This document shows positions 1-7,956 of a stretch of 28,822 nucleotides of DNA, piece after piece; within the stretch, counting starts at the first letter, position 1, and each line of letters begins with the position of its first letter. A program made the position numbers and the translations under genes. The stretch spans positions 1 through 28,822 of the forward strand of contig CAZKNF010000046.1 of NCBI GenBank assembly GCA_964554105.1, in the 5' to 3' direction. The DNA is from CAZKNF01 sp964554105 (GTDB lineage: Bacteria > Bacteroidota > Rhodothermia > Rhodothermales > VXPQ01). Under the pieces are notes generated by a model that saw only the letters and a list, made by a program, of their open reading frames with translations, searched no databases and had not been told where the DNA came from.

Positions 1-555
1 TCAAATCACTTTCTGTACGGTGCGACGTGCCCGATTTCATCGCTTCGCTGCCGCGGAATACCCGTGGCATTGGGTACGGACTCGACCCTGAGCGGGTCCC
101 CTACCCTTCTGCATGAAATCAGGCATGCGCATCGACGAGGGCTGGCCACCGCCGAGGAGCTTTTGGGCATGGTTACCGTCGACGCGGCACGTATTTTCCG
201 GCTATCGGACGGCCGTGGAAGTCTCCGCAGCGGGGGCCGGGCGGACATTACCATATTCCCAGACAGATCGTCGATGCCTGCCGAAGCGCTGCTGCATCAC
301 GATCCATCGCTGGTCCTCGTCCAAGGCCGCGTCCGGCTCGCGCAGGAGGATATGGCGGATCGACTCGGCATCGGGCCATGCCGGCACATGGTCGGCGGAC
401 GGCCGACGTGGCTCTGTGGTGATCTAGGGAATCTCCGAAGACGCATCGCCGCAGGCGTGAGAGCGGAAACGCTCGACCAGAACGAGCTCTGGCGGATGCC
501 GGCTTTCGCGGAAACCATAGATTTTCACCACTCCAGAGCTACGGCGACGCGATGA
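1..555 (+). CDS. Amidohydrolase family protein, C-terminal part (5' end outside window)
   Basis: Frame 1 is open from the first base to a TGA at 553-555, so the N-terminal half of the gene lies upstream of the window. The first residues resemble the strand carrying the last catalytic aspartate in metal-dependent amidohydrolases of the chlorohydrolase/deaminase type: a CPIS segment, then VALGTDSTLSG, where the Asp of GTDS would bind the metal. It is followed by a helix rich in His and Arg (LLHEIRHAHRRG), the TAEELLGMVTVDAARIF helix, and a GSLRSGGRADITIF stretch typical of the returning beta-sandwich domain. The substrate cannot be told, because the HxH metal site and the pocket are missing. 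Its stop overlaps the ATG of the next gene by four bases (ATGA), so it is probably translationally coupled to the radical SAM gene and part of the same pathway. The family call is fairly firm; the reaction is unknown. Confidence 0.75.
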   Translation, partial: SNHFLYGATCPISSLRCRGIPVALGTDSTLSGSPTLLHEIRHAHRRGLATAEELLGMVTVDAARIFRLSDGRGSLRSGGRADITIFPDRSSMPAEALLHHDPSLVLVQGRVRLAQEDMADRLGIGPCRHMVGGRPTWLCGDLGNLRRRIAAGVRAETLDQNELWRMPAFAETIDFHHSRATATR

Positions 556-2021
556 TTGTACTCTACAACCCCTGGAGCACGCCGTCACACAAGAAGCCGC
601 TGCCGATGTCGCTTCTTGCACCGGCGTCGATGCTGGAAGGCTATTATGACTACGAAATCGTAGACGGCAACCTCATCGACGATCCGGTCGAACACATTCT
701 CGCGATCGGGCGGACACGCGAGCTCACCGCGATTGCCGTAACGGTGATGCCCGGCCCGCAGCTAAATCGGGCCGTGCCGGACAGCCGGCGGCTGAAGCAA
801 GAACTTCCAGGCGTTCCGATCATATGGGGCGGCTATTTCCCATCGCACCACGCCGACGCGGCGGTGGCGGACGATTCCGTCGACTATTGCATCGTCGGGC
901 AGGGGGAGCTGACATTTCTCGAATTGATCCGAGCACTCCGGACAGGCGGTGATCTGGCGGAAATCGACGGGCTTGTCTATGAGGAGAACGGCACCGTTAA
1001 ACGTAACCGCAAGCGGGAGCTTGTCTCGCTCGATGGGCTGCCGGATTGGCCGTACCATCGGCTTCCGATGGAACACTACTTTCACTCTCATTACCTCGGA
1101 GATCGGGTCGGGGCGCATCATTCGAGTTTCGGATGCCCGTTTGCATGCAGCTTCTGCGCGATCGTGGAGCTGAGCAAGCAGCGGTGGGTCGCCCAATCGC
1201 CGGAGCGCGTCGAAGCGACCCTGCGGCATCTCCAGGACCGTTACGGTATGGATGCCGTCCAATTTCACGACATGGATTTTTTCATCCACGAGTCGAGAAC
1301 GGCGGAAATTGCGGAGCGGCTCGAGCCGCTGCACATTTCTTGGTGGGCGCTCGGTCGGGTAGACGAGCTGATGCGCTACAACGACGCCACCTGGGACCGC
1401 TTGAAGCGGAGCGGATTGAAGATGCTGTTCTGCGGCGCCGAATCCGGCTCGGACGAGGTGCTGAAACGGATGAACAAGGGCGGCAAAGCCTCGGCGGAGC
1501 TGACACTCGAGCTCGCCCGACGCATGACGTCGTACGACATCATCCCGGAGTTTTCGTTCGTCGTTGGAAATCCCCCAGATCCCGAAAAAGACATCGCGGA
1601 CACGTTTTCGTTTATCCGTAAACTTAAGATTATCAATCCGGAAGCCGAGATTATCCTCTACGTGTATACGCCCGTCGCCGTCGACGGTACGCTCTATGTC
1701 GATGCGCGTGACGCGGGATTTGAATTTCCGACTACGCTGGACGAGTGGGTGAACGGATCGTGGCGGCAGTTCGCGCTCCGGAGGGATCCGCGGACACCGT
1801 GGCTCGGTGCGAATGTAAAGTCGAAAGTCCGTGATTTCGAGCGCGTACTAAATGCCTACTATCCCACTGCCACGGACACGAGCTTGACGGGATTCAAGCG
1901 GGGGGTCCTACGACTGCTCGGGGGCTGGCGTTACAGGTTAAACTTTTACGCCTATCCGCTCGAGCTCAGTGCGTTTCATCATCTATTTCGATACCAAAGA
2001 CCCGAGACGACGGGCTTCTAA
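552..2021 (+). CDS. B12-binding domain radical SAM protein
   Basis: A 489-residue protein starting at the ATG that overlaps the previous stop. Residues 1-150 look like a Rossmann-type cobalamin-binding domain (VDGNLID near 37, PIIWGGYFPSHH near 89-100, DYCIVGQGE near 111-119). The radical SAM core follows, with the cluster motif C195-x3-C199-x2-C202 (GCPFACSFC), which holds a [4Fe-4S] cluster that cleaves S-adenosylmethionine. Downstream segments fit the rest of the barrel: FHDMDFF, LFCGAESGSDEVLKRMNKG and FSFVVGNPPDPEKDI. I do not see a clear DxHxxG base-off cobalamin motif, which many class B enzymes also lack. Such proteins do methylations or rearrangements on unactivated carbons. The neighbouring amidohydrolase, second radical SAM enzyme and glycosyltransferase suggest work on a sugar-containing or otherwise complex product. 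The family is clear; the substrate is not. Confidence 0.88.
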   Translation: MIVLYNPWSTPSHKKPLPMSLLAPASMLEGYYDYEIVDGNLIDDPVEHILAIGRTRELTAIAVTVMPGPQLNRAVPDSRRLKQELPGVPIIWGGYFPSHHADAAVADDSVDYCIVGQGELTFLELIRALRTGGDLAEIDGLVYEENGTVKRNRKRELVSLDGLPDWPYHRLPMEHYFHSHYLGDRVGAHHSSFGCPFACSFCAIVELSKQRWVAQSPERVEATLRHLQDRYGMDAVQFHDMDFFIHESRTAEIAERLEPLHISWWALGRVDELMRYNDATWDRLKRSGLKMLFCGAESGSDEVLKRMNKGGKASAELTLELARRMTSYDIIPEFSFVVGNPPDPEKDIADTFSFIRKLKIINPEAEIILYVYTPVAVDGTLYVDARDAGFEFPTTLDEWVNGSWRQFALRRDPRTPWLGANVKSKVRDFERVLNAYYPTATDTSLTGFKRGVLRLLGGWRYRLNFYAYPLELSAFHHLFRYQRPETTGF

Positions 2022-2030
2022 TACAGTACA

Positions 2031-3065
2031 ATGACCACACCCTGGGAAATAGCAAAGCGCGTCCGGACACGCTCGACGGACCACATTTATTCGCTGCCTG
2101 TCGTGGTGCTCATGCCGCACAGCAGCTGCAATTGCCGCTGCGTGATGTGCGATATCTGGAAAGCAAACAAGGAGGGATACGAGATCTCTGCGGAGGATCT
2201 CGAAAAGCACCTCCAGTCGTTCCGCCGGCTGCGCATTCGGCGGTTCGTGCTCTCCGGAGGTGAAGCGCTCATGCATTCCAACCTCTTCACTCTCTGTGAG
2301 ATGCTGAAGCAGCGGAGGGTACGAATAACGCTGCTTTCCAGTGGTCTCCTTCTCGGAGCGTATGCAGAGCAGATCGTCCAGTGGTGCGATGAGGTAATCG
2401 TCTCGATCGACGGAAGCCGCGACGTACACGACCGCATCCGCAATGTACCTCGCGCCTTCGAAAAGCTAACTACCGGCGTCGCCAGCCTGCGTGCGTTGAA
2501 GCCAAAGTTGCCGGTCACGGGCCGCTGCGTCATCCAGAAGAAGAACTACTTCGATCTCGGGCGCATAATCGATTCTGCCCGCGAGATCGGACTGAACCGC
2601 ATCTCATTCCTTGCAGCGGATGTGACCAGTCCTGCGTTCAACCACGATGTGCCGTTCGAAGAAAGGGCCGAAGTGGCGATGACTCCCGAGGAAACAAAGC
2701 ATTTCGAACTCGTGATCGAAAATGTCCTTCGCACGAACAAGTCGGATTTTTCTTCCGGTTTCGTAGCTGAGAGTCCTGAGAAACTCCGAAACCTGCTTCG
2801 CCACTACCGCGCCCTGAACGAGAATGACGTCTTCCCGGAGAAGTCCTGCAATGCACCGTGGGTCTCGGCGGTGATAGAGTCCGACGGCAATGTACGTCCG
2901 TGCTTCTTTCACGAGCCGTACGGAAATATATTCGAGTCGCCGCTCGAATCGATCGTGAACGCCCCGAAGGCGGTCGACTTCCGACGGAATTTAGATATGG
3001 AGAACGATCCGACGTGCCGTCGATGCGTGTGCACGCTGAATATGCCCACTCATAAACGTGCCTGA
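2031..3065 (+). CDS. Radical SAM/SPASM domain protein
   Basis: A 344-residue protein. The radical SAM cluster motif is C33-x3-C37-x2-C40 within the segment SSCNCRCVMCDIW, followed by FVLSGGEALMH (the GGE motif for SAM binding) and VIVSIDGSRDVHDRIRNV, another standard element of the fold. The C-terminal 75 residues carry a SPASM-type cysteine set: one Cys before APWVSAVIESDGNVRPC and a final CRRCVC group, which would bind auxiliary iron-sulfur clusters. SPASM proteins include peptide maturases and enzymes acting on sugars or other small molecules. No obvious precursor peptide is seen next to it, and the glycosyltransferase directly downstream argues for a carbohydrate or metabolite substrate. 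The gene lies 9 bp after the B12-type radical SAM gene and overlaps the next start, so it is very likely in the same transcript. Confidence 0.88.
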   Translation: MTTPWEIAKRVRTRSTDHIYSLPVVVLMPHSSCNCRCVMCDIWKANKEGYEISAEDLEKHLQSFRRLRIRRFVLSGGEALMHSNLFTLCEMLKQRRVRITLLSSGLLLGAYAEQIVQWCDEVIVSIDGSRDVHDRIRNVPRAFEKLTTGVASLRALKPKLPVTGRCVIQKKNYFDLGRIIDSAREIGLNRISFLAADVTSPAFNHDVPFEERAEVAMTPEETKHFELVIENVLRTNKSDFSSGFVAESPEKLRNLLRHYRALNENDVFPEKSCNAPWVSAVIESDGNVRPCFFHEPYGNIFESPLESIVNAPKAVDFRRNLDMENDPTCRRCVCTLNMPTHKRA

Positions 3066-4176
3066 GCGGATCGATGGAATGATTTTTCTTCTCGTGCCGG
3101 GATTTCCGGCCGACGAAAATGATTCGACATGCCTTCCCGCCATCCAAAGTTTTGTCGAAGCCCTCGCACGAATCCGCCCGGCGCGGGCGATCGAAATCAT
3201 TTCATTTCAGTATCCCTTCGAACGGCGCTCGTATACGTGGCGTGGAGTGCGCGTCATTGCGCTGGGCGGCGCTAATTCGAGGCTCAGAAAGCCTCGCACG
3301 TGGATGCGGGCGATCCGGCACTTCCGACGGATCAGGGCCCTGCACCAATCCGGCTTCAGCGCAGTTATCCATAGTTTCTGGCTCGGTGAGTGTGCACTGA
3401 TCGGAGCCGTTCTCGCGCGTAGATTCTCGTTAAAACACGTCGTTTCGATCGGCGGACAGGAAATCCGTCGGCCGAGTATCTACAGCATGCTGCTCCGACG
3501 TGCGCCGTTCGTGCTCACAGCGGGCTCGCAATATGCGGCGGACATTGCGGGTCGAACGTTGGGCCGGGAGGTCGACATCGTGATCCCGCTAGGGCTCGAC
3601 TGCGATCGGGTTCGTGCCGTCGGCGGTTCTGCTGAGCGCGACATCGATATTCTGGCGGCTGGGTCGATGACGGAGGTGAAACGATTCGAGGATGTGATCG
3701 ATGTGACCGCGCGCCTGGTTCAGCTCCACCCGCGGCTTCGTGTCGTCATTGCCGGCGACGGACCTTGCCGTTTGAACATCCAGCGCGCCGTAGAGCAATC
3801 CGGTCTAAGGACGAACGTCCGCTTGACGGGCGCGCTGCCCCGTCCCGAGATACTCCGACTCATGCGCCGCAGCAAACTGCTCCTTCATCCGTCGGAATAT
3901 GAGAGCCAGGGGTACGTATTCCTCGAAGCGCTCGCATCCGGAATGTACGTCGTCAGCCGCAGCGTTGGATATACGGGTGGATCGCCGAAAGCCGTGCACT
4001 GTGACGGCGTGGCCGAGATGGCGCGCGCCTGTTCGCGCTTCCTCGGATCGGAGGTGGAGTACGTGCCGGAAGATGTACTTTCAGCGGATGAGACCGCGCG
4101 GAGGTTTAGCGCTCTTTATCTCGACGAACACTATGCCAGTGATTTTGGCGGGACGAGCCACTTTAGTGTGCCCTGA
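3058..4176 (+). CDS. Glycosyltransferase family 4-like protein
   Basis: A 372-residue protein from a GTG at 3058 that overlaps the end of the previous gene by 8 bp. An ATG at 3079 is an equally possible start, because neither has a strong Shine-Dalgarno sequence. The fold looks GT-B. The N-terminal half carries HSFWLGECALIGAVLARR and VVSIGGQEIRRPS. The C-terminal half carries DILAAGSMTEVKRFEDVIDVTARL, VVIAGDGPC and HPSEYESQGYVFLEALASGMYVVSR, the last holding the E-x7-E nucleotide-sugar motif of GT4 retaining enzymes. It would transfer a sugar from an NDP donor; the acceptor is unknown. It ends the four-gene + strand cluster, and its last 46 bp overlap the end of the convergent sixA-like gene. 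Confidence 0.85.
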   Translation: MPERIDGMIFLLVPGFPADENDSTCLPAIQSFVEALARIRPARAIEIISFQYPFERRSYTWRGVRVIALGGANSRLRKPRTWMRAIRHFRRIRALHQSGFSAVIHSFWLGECALIGAVLARRFSLKHVVSIGGQEIRRPSIYSMLLRRAPFVLTAGSQYAADIAGRTLGREVDIVIPLGLDCDRVRAVGGSAERDIDILAAGSMTEVKRFEDVIDVTARLVQLHPRLRVVIAGDGPCRLNIQRAVEQSGLRTNVRLTGALPRPEILRLMRRSKLLLHPSEYESQGYVFLEALASGMYVVSRSVGYTGGSPKAVHCDGVAEMARACSRFLGSEVEYVPEDVLSADETARRFSALYLDEHYASDFGGTSHFSVP

Positions 4177-4625
4177 TCAAGATCGACATGTCTCCATGCA
4201 GGCACGTCGAAATCGATCCGCGCCATTGCCGCCGTCGGCATCTTCACACGTGCACCGCCGATCATGTTGCCAATCGTCTGCGACCAGGTAGGTTCGTGAC
4301 CTACCAGCAACAGCCGGCTCCATTGATCGTCCTCTGCCTGGACCACATCGAGCACGGCACCAGGAGAGGCCTCGTACAGGTCATCGGAAATCAACGTCGA
4401 TATTTCTCCCCATCCCCCCTTCTCCACCGCACGCTCCAGCGTCGCTCGAGCCCTCACGGCCGATGACGTAATGATGCGGTCGGGCACCTGTTTCGCCTCA
4501 GCCAGGAACTGGCCCATCCGGCCGCTCGCCTTTCGACCGCGCCTATTGATAGGTCGCTCGTGATCGCTTCCGAAACTCGCATCCCAGTCCGATTTGCCGT
4601 GTCGAAAAAATATGAGCGTCTTCAT
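4131..4625 (-). CDS. sixA: SixA-like histidine phosphatase
   Basis: A 164-residue protein of the histidine phosphatase superfamily. The catalytic motif is FFRHGKSDW with R8-H9-G10 near the N-terminus, and the second catalytic His is H110 in LLLVGHEPTWSQ. The short length and the DHERPINRRGRKA segment match the SixA branch, whose founding member removes phosphate from phosphohistidine in phosphorelay proteins; other members act on small phosphate esters. It starts 8 bp after the lipoprotein gene, which lies 24 bp after ppk1, so all three are probably co-transcribed. SixA-like genes next to ppk1 are common in Bacteroidota, which points to a role in phosphate or polyphosphate physiology rather than in a phosphorelay. 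The 3' end overlaps the convergent glycosyltransferase gene. Confidence 0.85.
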   Translation of the reverse strand: MKTLIFFRHGKSDWDASFGSDHERPINRRGRKASGRMGQFLAEAKQVPDRIITSSAVRARATLERAVEKGGWGEISTLISDDLYEASPGAVLDVVQAEDDQWSRLLLVGHEPTWSQTIGNMIGGARVKMPTAAMARIDFDVPAWRHVDLDQGTLKWLVPPKSLA

Positions 4626-4633
4626 GGGGCGTC

Positions 4634-5581
4634 TTATTCGTCGATCGGTGCTGAGTCGGTCACGGACCCGTCTGTGCGTTCCTCGAAGCTGAGCAGTGTG
4701 GCATGACTTCTATCGCCGGCTTCGTTCGAGATGTACAGGGTGCCGGCAGCGTCGAATGCGATGCCTTCAGGCTGTTCGAAAAGCTCATCCGGAAGCATCC
4801 AGATTGCGCTTACGGCGCCGGCATCGTCCAATCGCAGCATGGCCTTCGTCACGGACGACAGGACGTACACGTCGCCCGTGCGGGGATGCACCGCAAGGGC
4901 GGAAGGTTTGAAACCACTCAAATCCAGCCGATCCGAGAGCACTGAGCGTACGGCCTCATTCACCGGATGCTCTTCCATGTTTGCTTCGAAATCGTCGATA
5001 TCGAGCACATATGCCGGTTCCGGATCCAATTCATTCGTCGACGGATCGAACGCATATATTGCTTTCATTCCCTTGAGGCCATCGCCAGCTTGCTCCTTGC
5101 ACGCAATCAGCAGACGATTCCTCGCCGACTGATAGGCAAGTCCTTCGGCATCGCACCGCTTTGGAACGTCATACTCGAGCCAATCCCCTTCAAACTCAGC
5201 CGAATCCCAGCTTTCGAACGTATAGACCCTCCCGTTGCTTCGAAGTACGTGCAGTCCGGCGTCGGCCAGTTCGATTCCCTCATAGTCGCCGCCGCCGGCA
5301 AAATTTCGCACGTCGACGACCCCGCCCGTTGCCGGATCGATGACGTACAAGTCACCATCCTCATCCTGAACCGCACCGATCATCCCGTCATCCAGGAACG
5401 TCAGTCCGGAGATCTCCTCCAACTCGGCAGGTAGTTCGAACTCGTCATCCGGCTGATCGAACACATACGTGGTGTCGTTCGCCTGCCATGTCTCGCCGGG
5501 GGGCTCCTCGTCCGGAGATGCGCATGCCGCATGCAAGAGCAGCATGCTGAGCACCGCAAAGGCCTCTGCAATCATCCTCAT
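4634..5581 (-). CDS. SdiA-regulated/YjiK-type beta-propeller lipoprotein
   Basis: A 315-residue protein with an N-terminal hydrophobic stretch ending in LLLHAAC. The Cys at position 20 looks like a lipoprotein acylation site, although His at -3 makes the lipobox imperfect. The mature part is a repeated propeller-like sequence: LEEISGLTFLDDG, VRNFAGGGDYEGIELA, PKRCDAEGLAYQ, FKPSALAVHPRTGDVYVLSS and EQPEGIAFDAAGTLYISNEAG. This repeat pattern is that of the SdiA-regulated domain family (E. coli YjiK), whose biochemical role is unknown. The acidic N-terminal linker after the Cys is typical of surface or periplasmic lipoproteins. It sits between ppk1 and the sixA-like gene on the same strand with gaps of 24 and 8 bp, so it may serve the same process. 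Confidence 0.78.
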   Translation of the reverse strand: MRMIAEAFAVLSMLLLHAACASPDEEPPGETWQANDTTYVFDQPDDEFELPAELEEISGLTFLDDGMIGAVQDEDGDLYVIDPATGGVVDVRNFAGGGDYEGIELADAGLHVLRSNGRVYTFESWDSAEFEGDWLEYDVPKRCDAEGLAYQSARNRLLIACKEQAGDGLKGMKAIYAFDPSTNELDPEPAYVLDIDDFEANMEEHPVNEAVRSVLSDRLDLSGFKPSALAVHPRTGDVYVLSSVTKAMLRLDDAGAVSAIWMLPDELFEQPEGIAFDAAGTLYISNEAGDRSHATLLSFEERTDGSVTDSAPIDE

Positions 5582-5605
5582 TTCAACTGTGACCTTCCGG
5601 CCATT

Positions 5606-7693
5606 TTAGACGATACCATCCTCGACGAGCCGGCGGCGGAGCATCTCATAGGTATCGAACTGCGCTCGCACCTGCGCCTCGTCATCCCGATCGACGTATC
5701 TATTGGACTGGTCGGCGTCGATCATGCGAGCTTTCACGTTGTCGCGTCGCTGAAGCTCCAGAATCTGCCGCAATTCGCGTCGAATTTCTGGATCGTACAC
5801 GGGAAAGGCGACCTCGACGCGATTGCTGAGATTCCGGTTCATCCAATCCGCAGATGCAAGATAATAATGCTCGTCGCCGTGGTTGTGAAAGATGTATAAT
5901 CTCGCGTGTTCGAGAAATCGGTCGACGATGCTCCGGATTCGAATGTGTTCGCTCTGACCTTCGATGCCCGGCACGAGCCGGCAGATCCCGCGCACGATCA
6001 ACTCAATATCGACGCCCGCGGCACTCGCATCGTAGAGTCGATTGATGATTCCTTCGTCCTCCAGTGAGTTCATTTTCAGGATCATCCGTCCCGTCGATCC
6101 GGATCGAGCAGCGTTCGCCTCGTTATCGATGAGGCGGTAGAATTCTTTCCGCATGTAGAACGGTGCAACCAGAAGGTGCTCGAACGCCGGCTTCTTCTCC
6201 TCTCCCGACAGAAAGGCGAATACCTTTCTCACGTCACGGGTGAGCCGCCGGTCGGCAGTAAAGAGGCCGTGATCCGCATAGATCTGGGCCGTTTTTTCGT
6301 TGAAGTTGCCGGTTGCCAGATAAGCATACCACGTCGGTTCAGTCCCTTCATTCCGCGAAACCAACGCAAGTTTAGAGTGCACCTTCAGGTGGGGAAAGCT
6401 GTAAAGTGTGCGGATGCCCGCGGCTTCCATGCGCTCGGCCCAGTGCAGATTTGACGCTTCGTCGAAGCGTGCCTTCACCTCCACGAAGGCGGTCACCTGC
6501 TTCCCCGCTTCAGCCGCTCGGATGAGCTGCTCGACGACGGACGAACGGGACGCCGTTCGGTATAGCGTCATCCAGATGGATTCCACAGCGGGATCCTCCG
6601 CCGCCTCAGCAAGGAAACGGATGACATAGTCGAACTTCTGATATGGATAATGAAGGATATGATCCCTGTTCTTGATCGCCGCAAACATCGAGTCGGACCC
6701 CTCGAGAACGGGATGTGGAAGTGGAGGCAGCTCGCGATACTTCTGATTTTCAAGTCCGAAGCGCGGAAAATCCGCTAAATCCCGAAGGTTGTGATAGCGT
6801 CCACCGACCACGAGATCCTCATCTCCCAGGTCGAATCGTTCCTTCAACGTCTCCACCGTGTCATACGACGCGTGCAGATCGTAGAGGAACCGGCAGGGAA
6901 GTCCGACATCCCGTTTTTTGAGGCTCTTCCTGATCTGCTCGACGACTGAGTCCCCGTATTCGTCCTCCAGATAGAGCTCCGCATCTCGCGAGAGCTTGAC
7001 GGCAAACGCACCCGCCACCTGATGTTCGGGATACATCCGCGGAAGGTTGTGGCGGATGACGTCGTCAAGAAACATGACGACCTTCCGCTCGTCGTCGGTC
7101 GGAAGGCATACGAAGCGTGAAATGGGCGGACTCGGCACCTCGACGAGCCCGTACTGCGGCCGCGCCGTGGAGAGGCGAACGCGTTCCTGAAGCGGCTCCA
7201 GCACGACGACGAGATAGATCTGCTCGTTCGCGAGAAAGGGGACGTCGTCTTCGTTGTCGAGTATGGCTGGATTCAGATGCGGCCGTACCTTTTCGTCAAA
7301 ATATGTCCGAAGGTACGCTCCCTGCGCATCCGTGACGGCTGTTTCATCGACCAGGCAGATGCCGTGCTCTTCGAGACTCGGAAGTATCCGGCCTCGGAGG
7401 GTCGCACCGAAGCGTTCTTGCTCCGCCGTGACGACGTCGTGGATCTCGCGCAGCAATGCACCCGGGTCCAGACCGAGCTTCGACGTCGTTCGCTTTCGAA
7501 GGCGCAGCAGGCTTCGAAGCGAGGCGACGCGCACGCGAAAGAACTCGTCCAGATTCGTCGAGAATATCGATAGGAATTTGAGCCGTTCGAACAGAGGCAC
7601 ACGGGCATCCTCCGCCTCTTGCAAGACGCGCCCGTTAAACGCGAGCCAGCTCAGCTCACGATCGTAGTAGGTGTACGTACTTTTTTTAGCCAT
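5606..7693 (-). CDS. ppk1: Polyphosphate kinase 1
   Basis: Polyphosphate kinase makes long-chain polyphosphate from ATP and can run in reverse. The chosen start gives 695 residues, close to the usual PPK1 length. The frame is open 15 codons further upstream, but the conserved N-terminus begins with AKKSTYTYYDRELSWLAFNGRV, so the ATG at 7693 is preferred. The N and head domains hold LSIFSTNLDEFFRVRVASL. The catalytic C-terminal domains carry the phosphorylated His at H439 in HLKVHSK, then TGNFNEKTAQIYADHGLF, and the second conserved His at H596 in FLEHARLYIFH, followed by SADWMNRNLSNRVEVAFPV. All key residues seem present. It is the first gene of a probable three-gene operon with an SdiA-regulated-type lipoprotein and a SixA-like phosphatase. 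Confidence 0.95.
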   Translation of the reverse strand: MAKKSTYTYYDRELSWLAFNGRVLQEAEDARVPLFERLKFLSIFSTNLDEFFRVRVASLRSLLRLRKRTTSKLGLDPGALLREIHDVVTAEQERFGATLRGRILPSLEEHGICLVDETAVTDAQGAYLRTYFDEKVRPHLNPAILDNEDDVPFLANEQIYLVVVLEPLQERVRLSTARPQYGLVEVPSPPISRFVCLPTDDERKVVMFLDDVIRHNLPRMYPEHQVAGAFAVKLSRDAELYLEDEYGDSVVEQIRKSLKKRDVGLPCRFLYDLHASYDTVETLKERFDLGDEDLVVGGRYHNLRDLADFPRFGLENQKYRELPPLPHPVLEGSDSMFAAIKNRDHILHYPYQKFDYVIRFLAEAAEDPAVESIWMTLYRTASRSSVVEQLIRAAEAGKQVTAFVEVKARFDEASNLHWAERMEAAGIRTLYSFPHLKVHSKLALVSRNEGTEPTWYAYLATGNFNEKTAQIYADHGLFTADRRLTRDVRKVFAFLSGEEKKPAFEHLLVAPFYMRKEFYRLIDNEANAARSGSTGRMILKMNSLEDEGIINRLYDASAAGVDIELIVRGICRLVPGIEGQSEHIRIRSIVDRFLEHARLYIFHNHGDEHYYLASADWMNRNLSNRVEVAFPVYDPEIRRELRQILELQRRDNVKARMIDADQSNRYVDRDDEAQVRAQFDTYEMLRRRLVEDGIV

Positions 7694-7956
7694 GCGGGTA
7701 TATATGCGTGGTCCATGCAAGCTGCTGCACAAAAACAAAAGTGCGGGTAATAAACGCCTTTAGCGCTTGGAGTTCTACCAATTGCGTTTTCTTGGGCTGA
7801 ATGCGTCTTAGGACGACTATAAAGGAGTCCGCCGGAGAACCCGGAATCTACTGGACATGTCGACCGGCGAGCCATAACTTCTCCTTCGAGCAAGCGTACG
7901 AGAAGCCTGCCACATATACTGCGCGTTCGCTTCTGATTTCGGAAGAGCTCGATTAT

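Noticed and set aside
2031..3065. SPASM protein as PqqE, linked to the PQQ dehydrogenases of the window
   Set aside because: No PqqA-like precursor or other pqq gene is near, and its neighbours are a glycosyltransferase and a B12 radical SAM enzyme.
7739..7956. Longer LacI-family protein with 52 extra N-terminal residues
   Set aside because: Members of the family start directly at the helix-turn-helix; the ATG at 7957 has a good ribosome binding site, and the extra residues look random.
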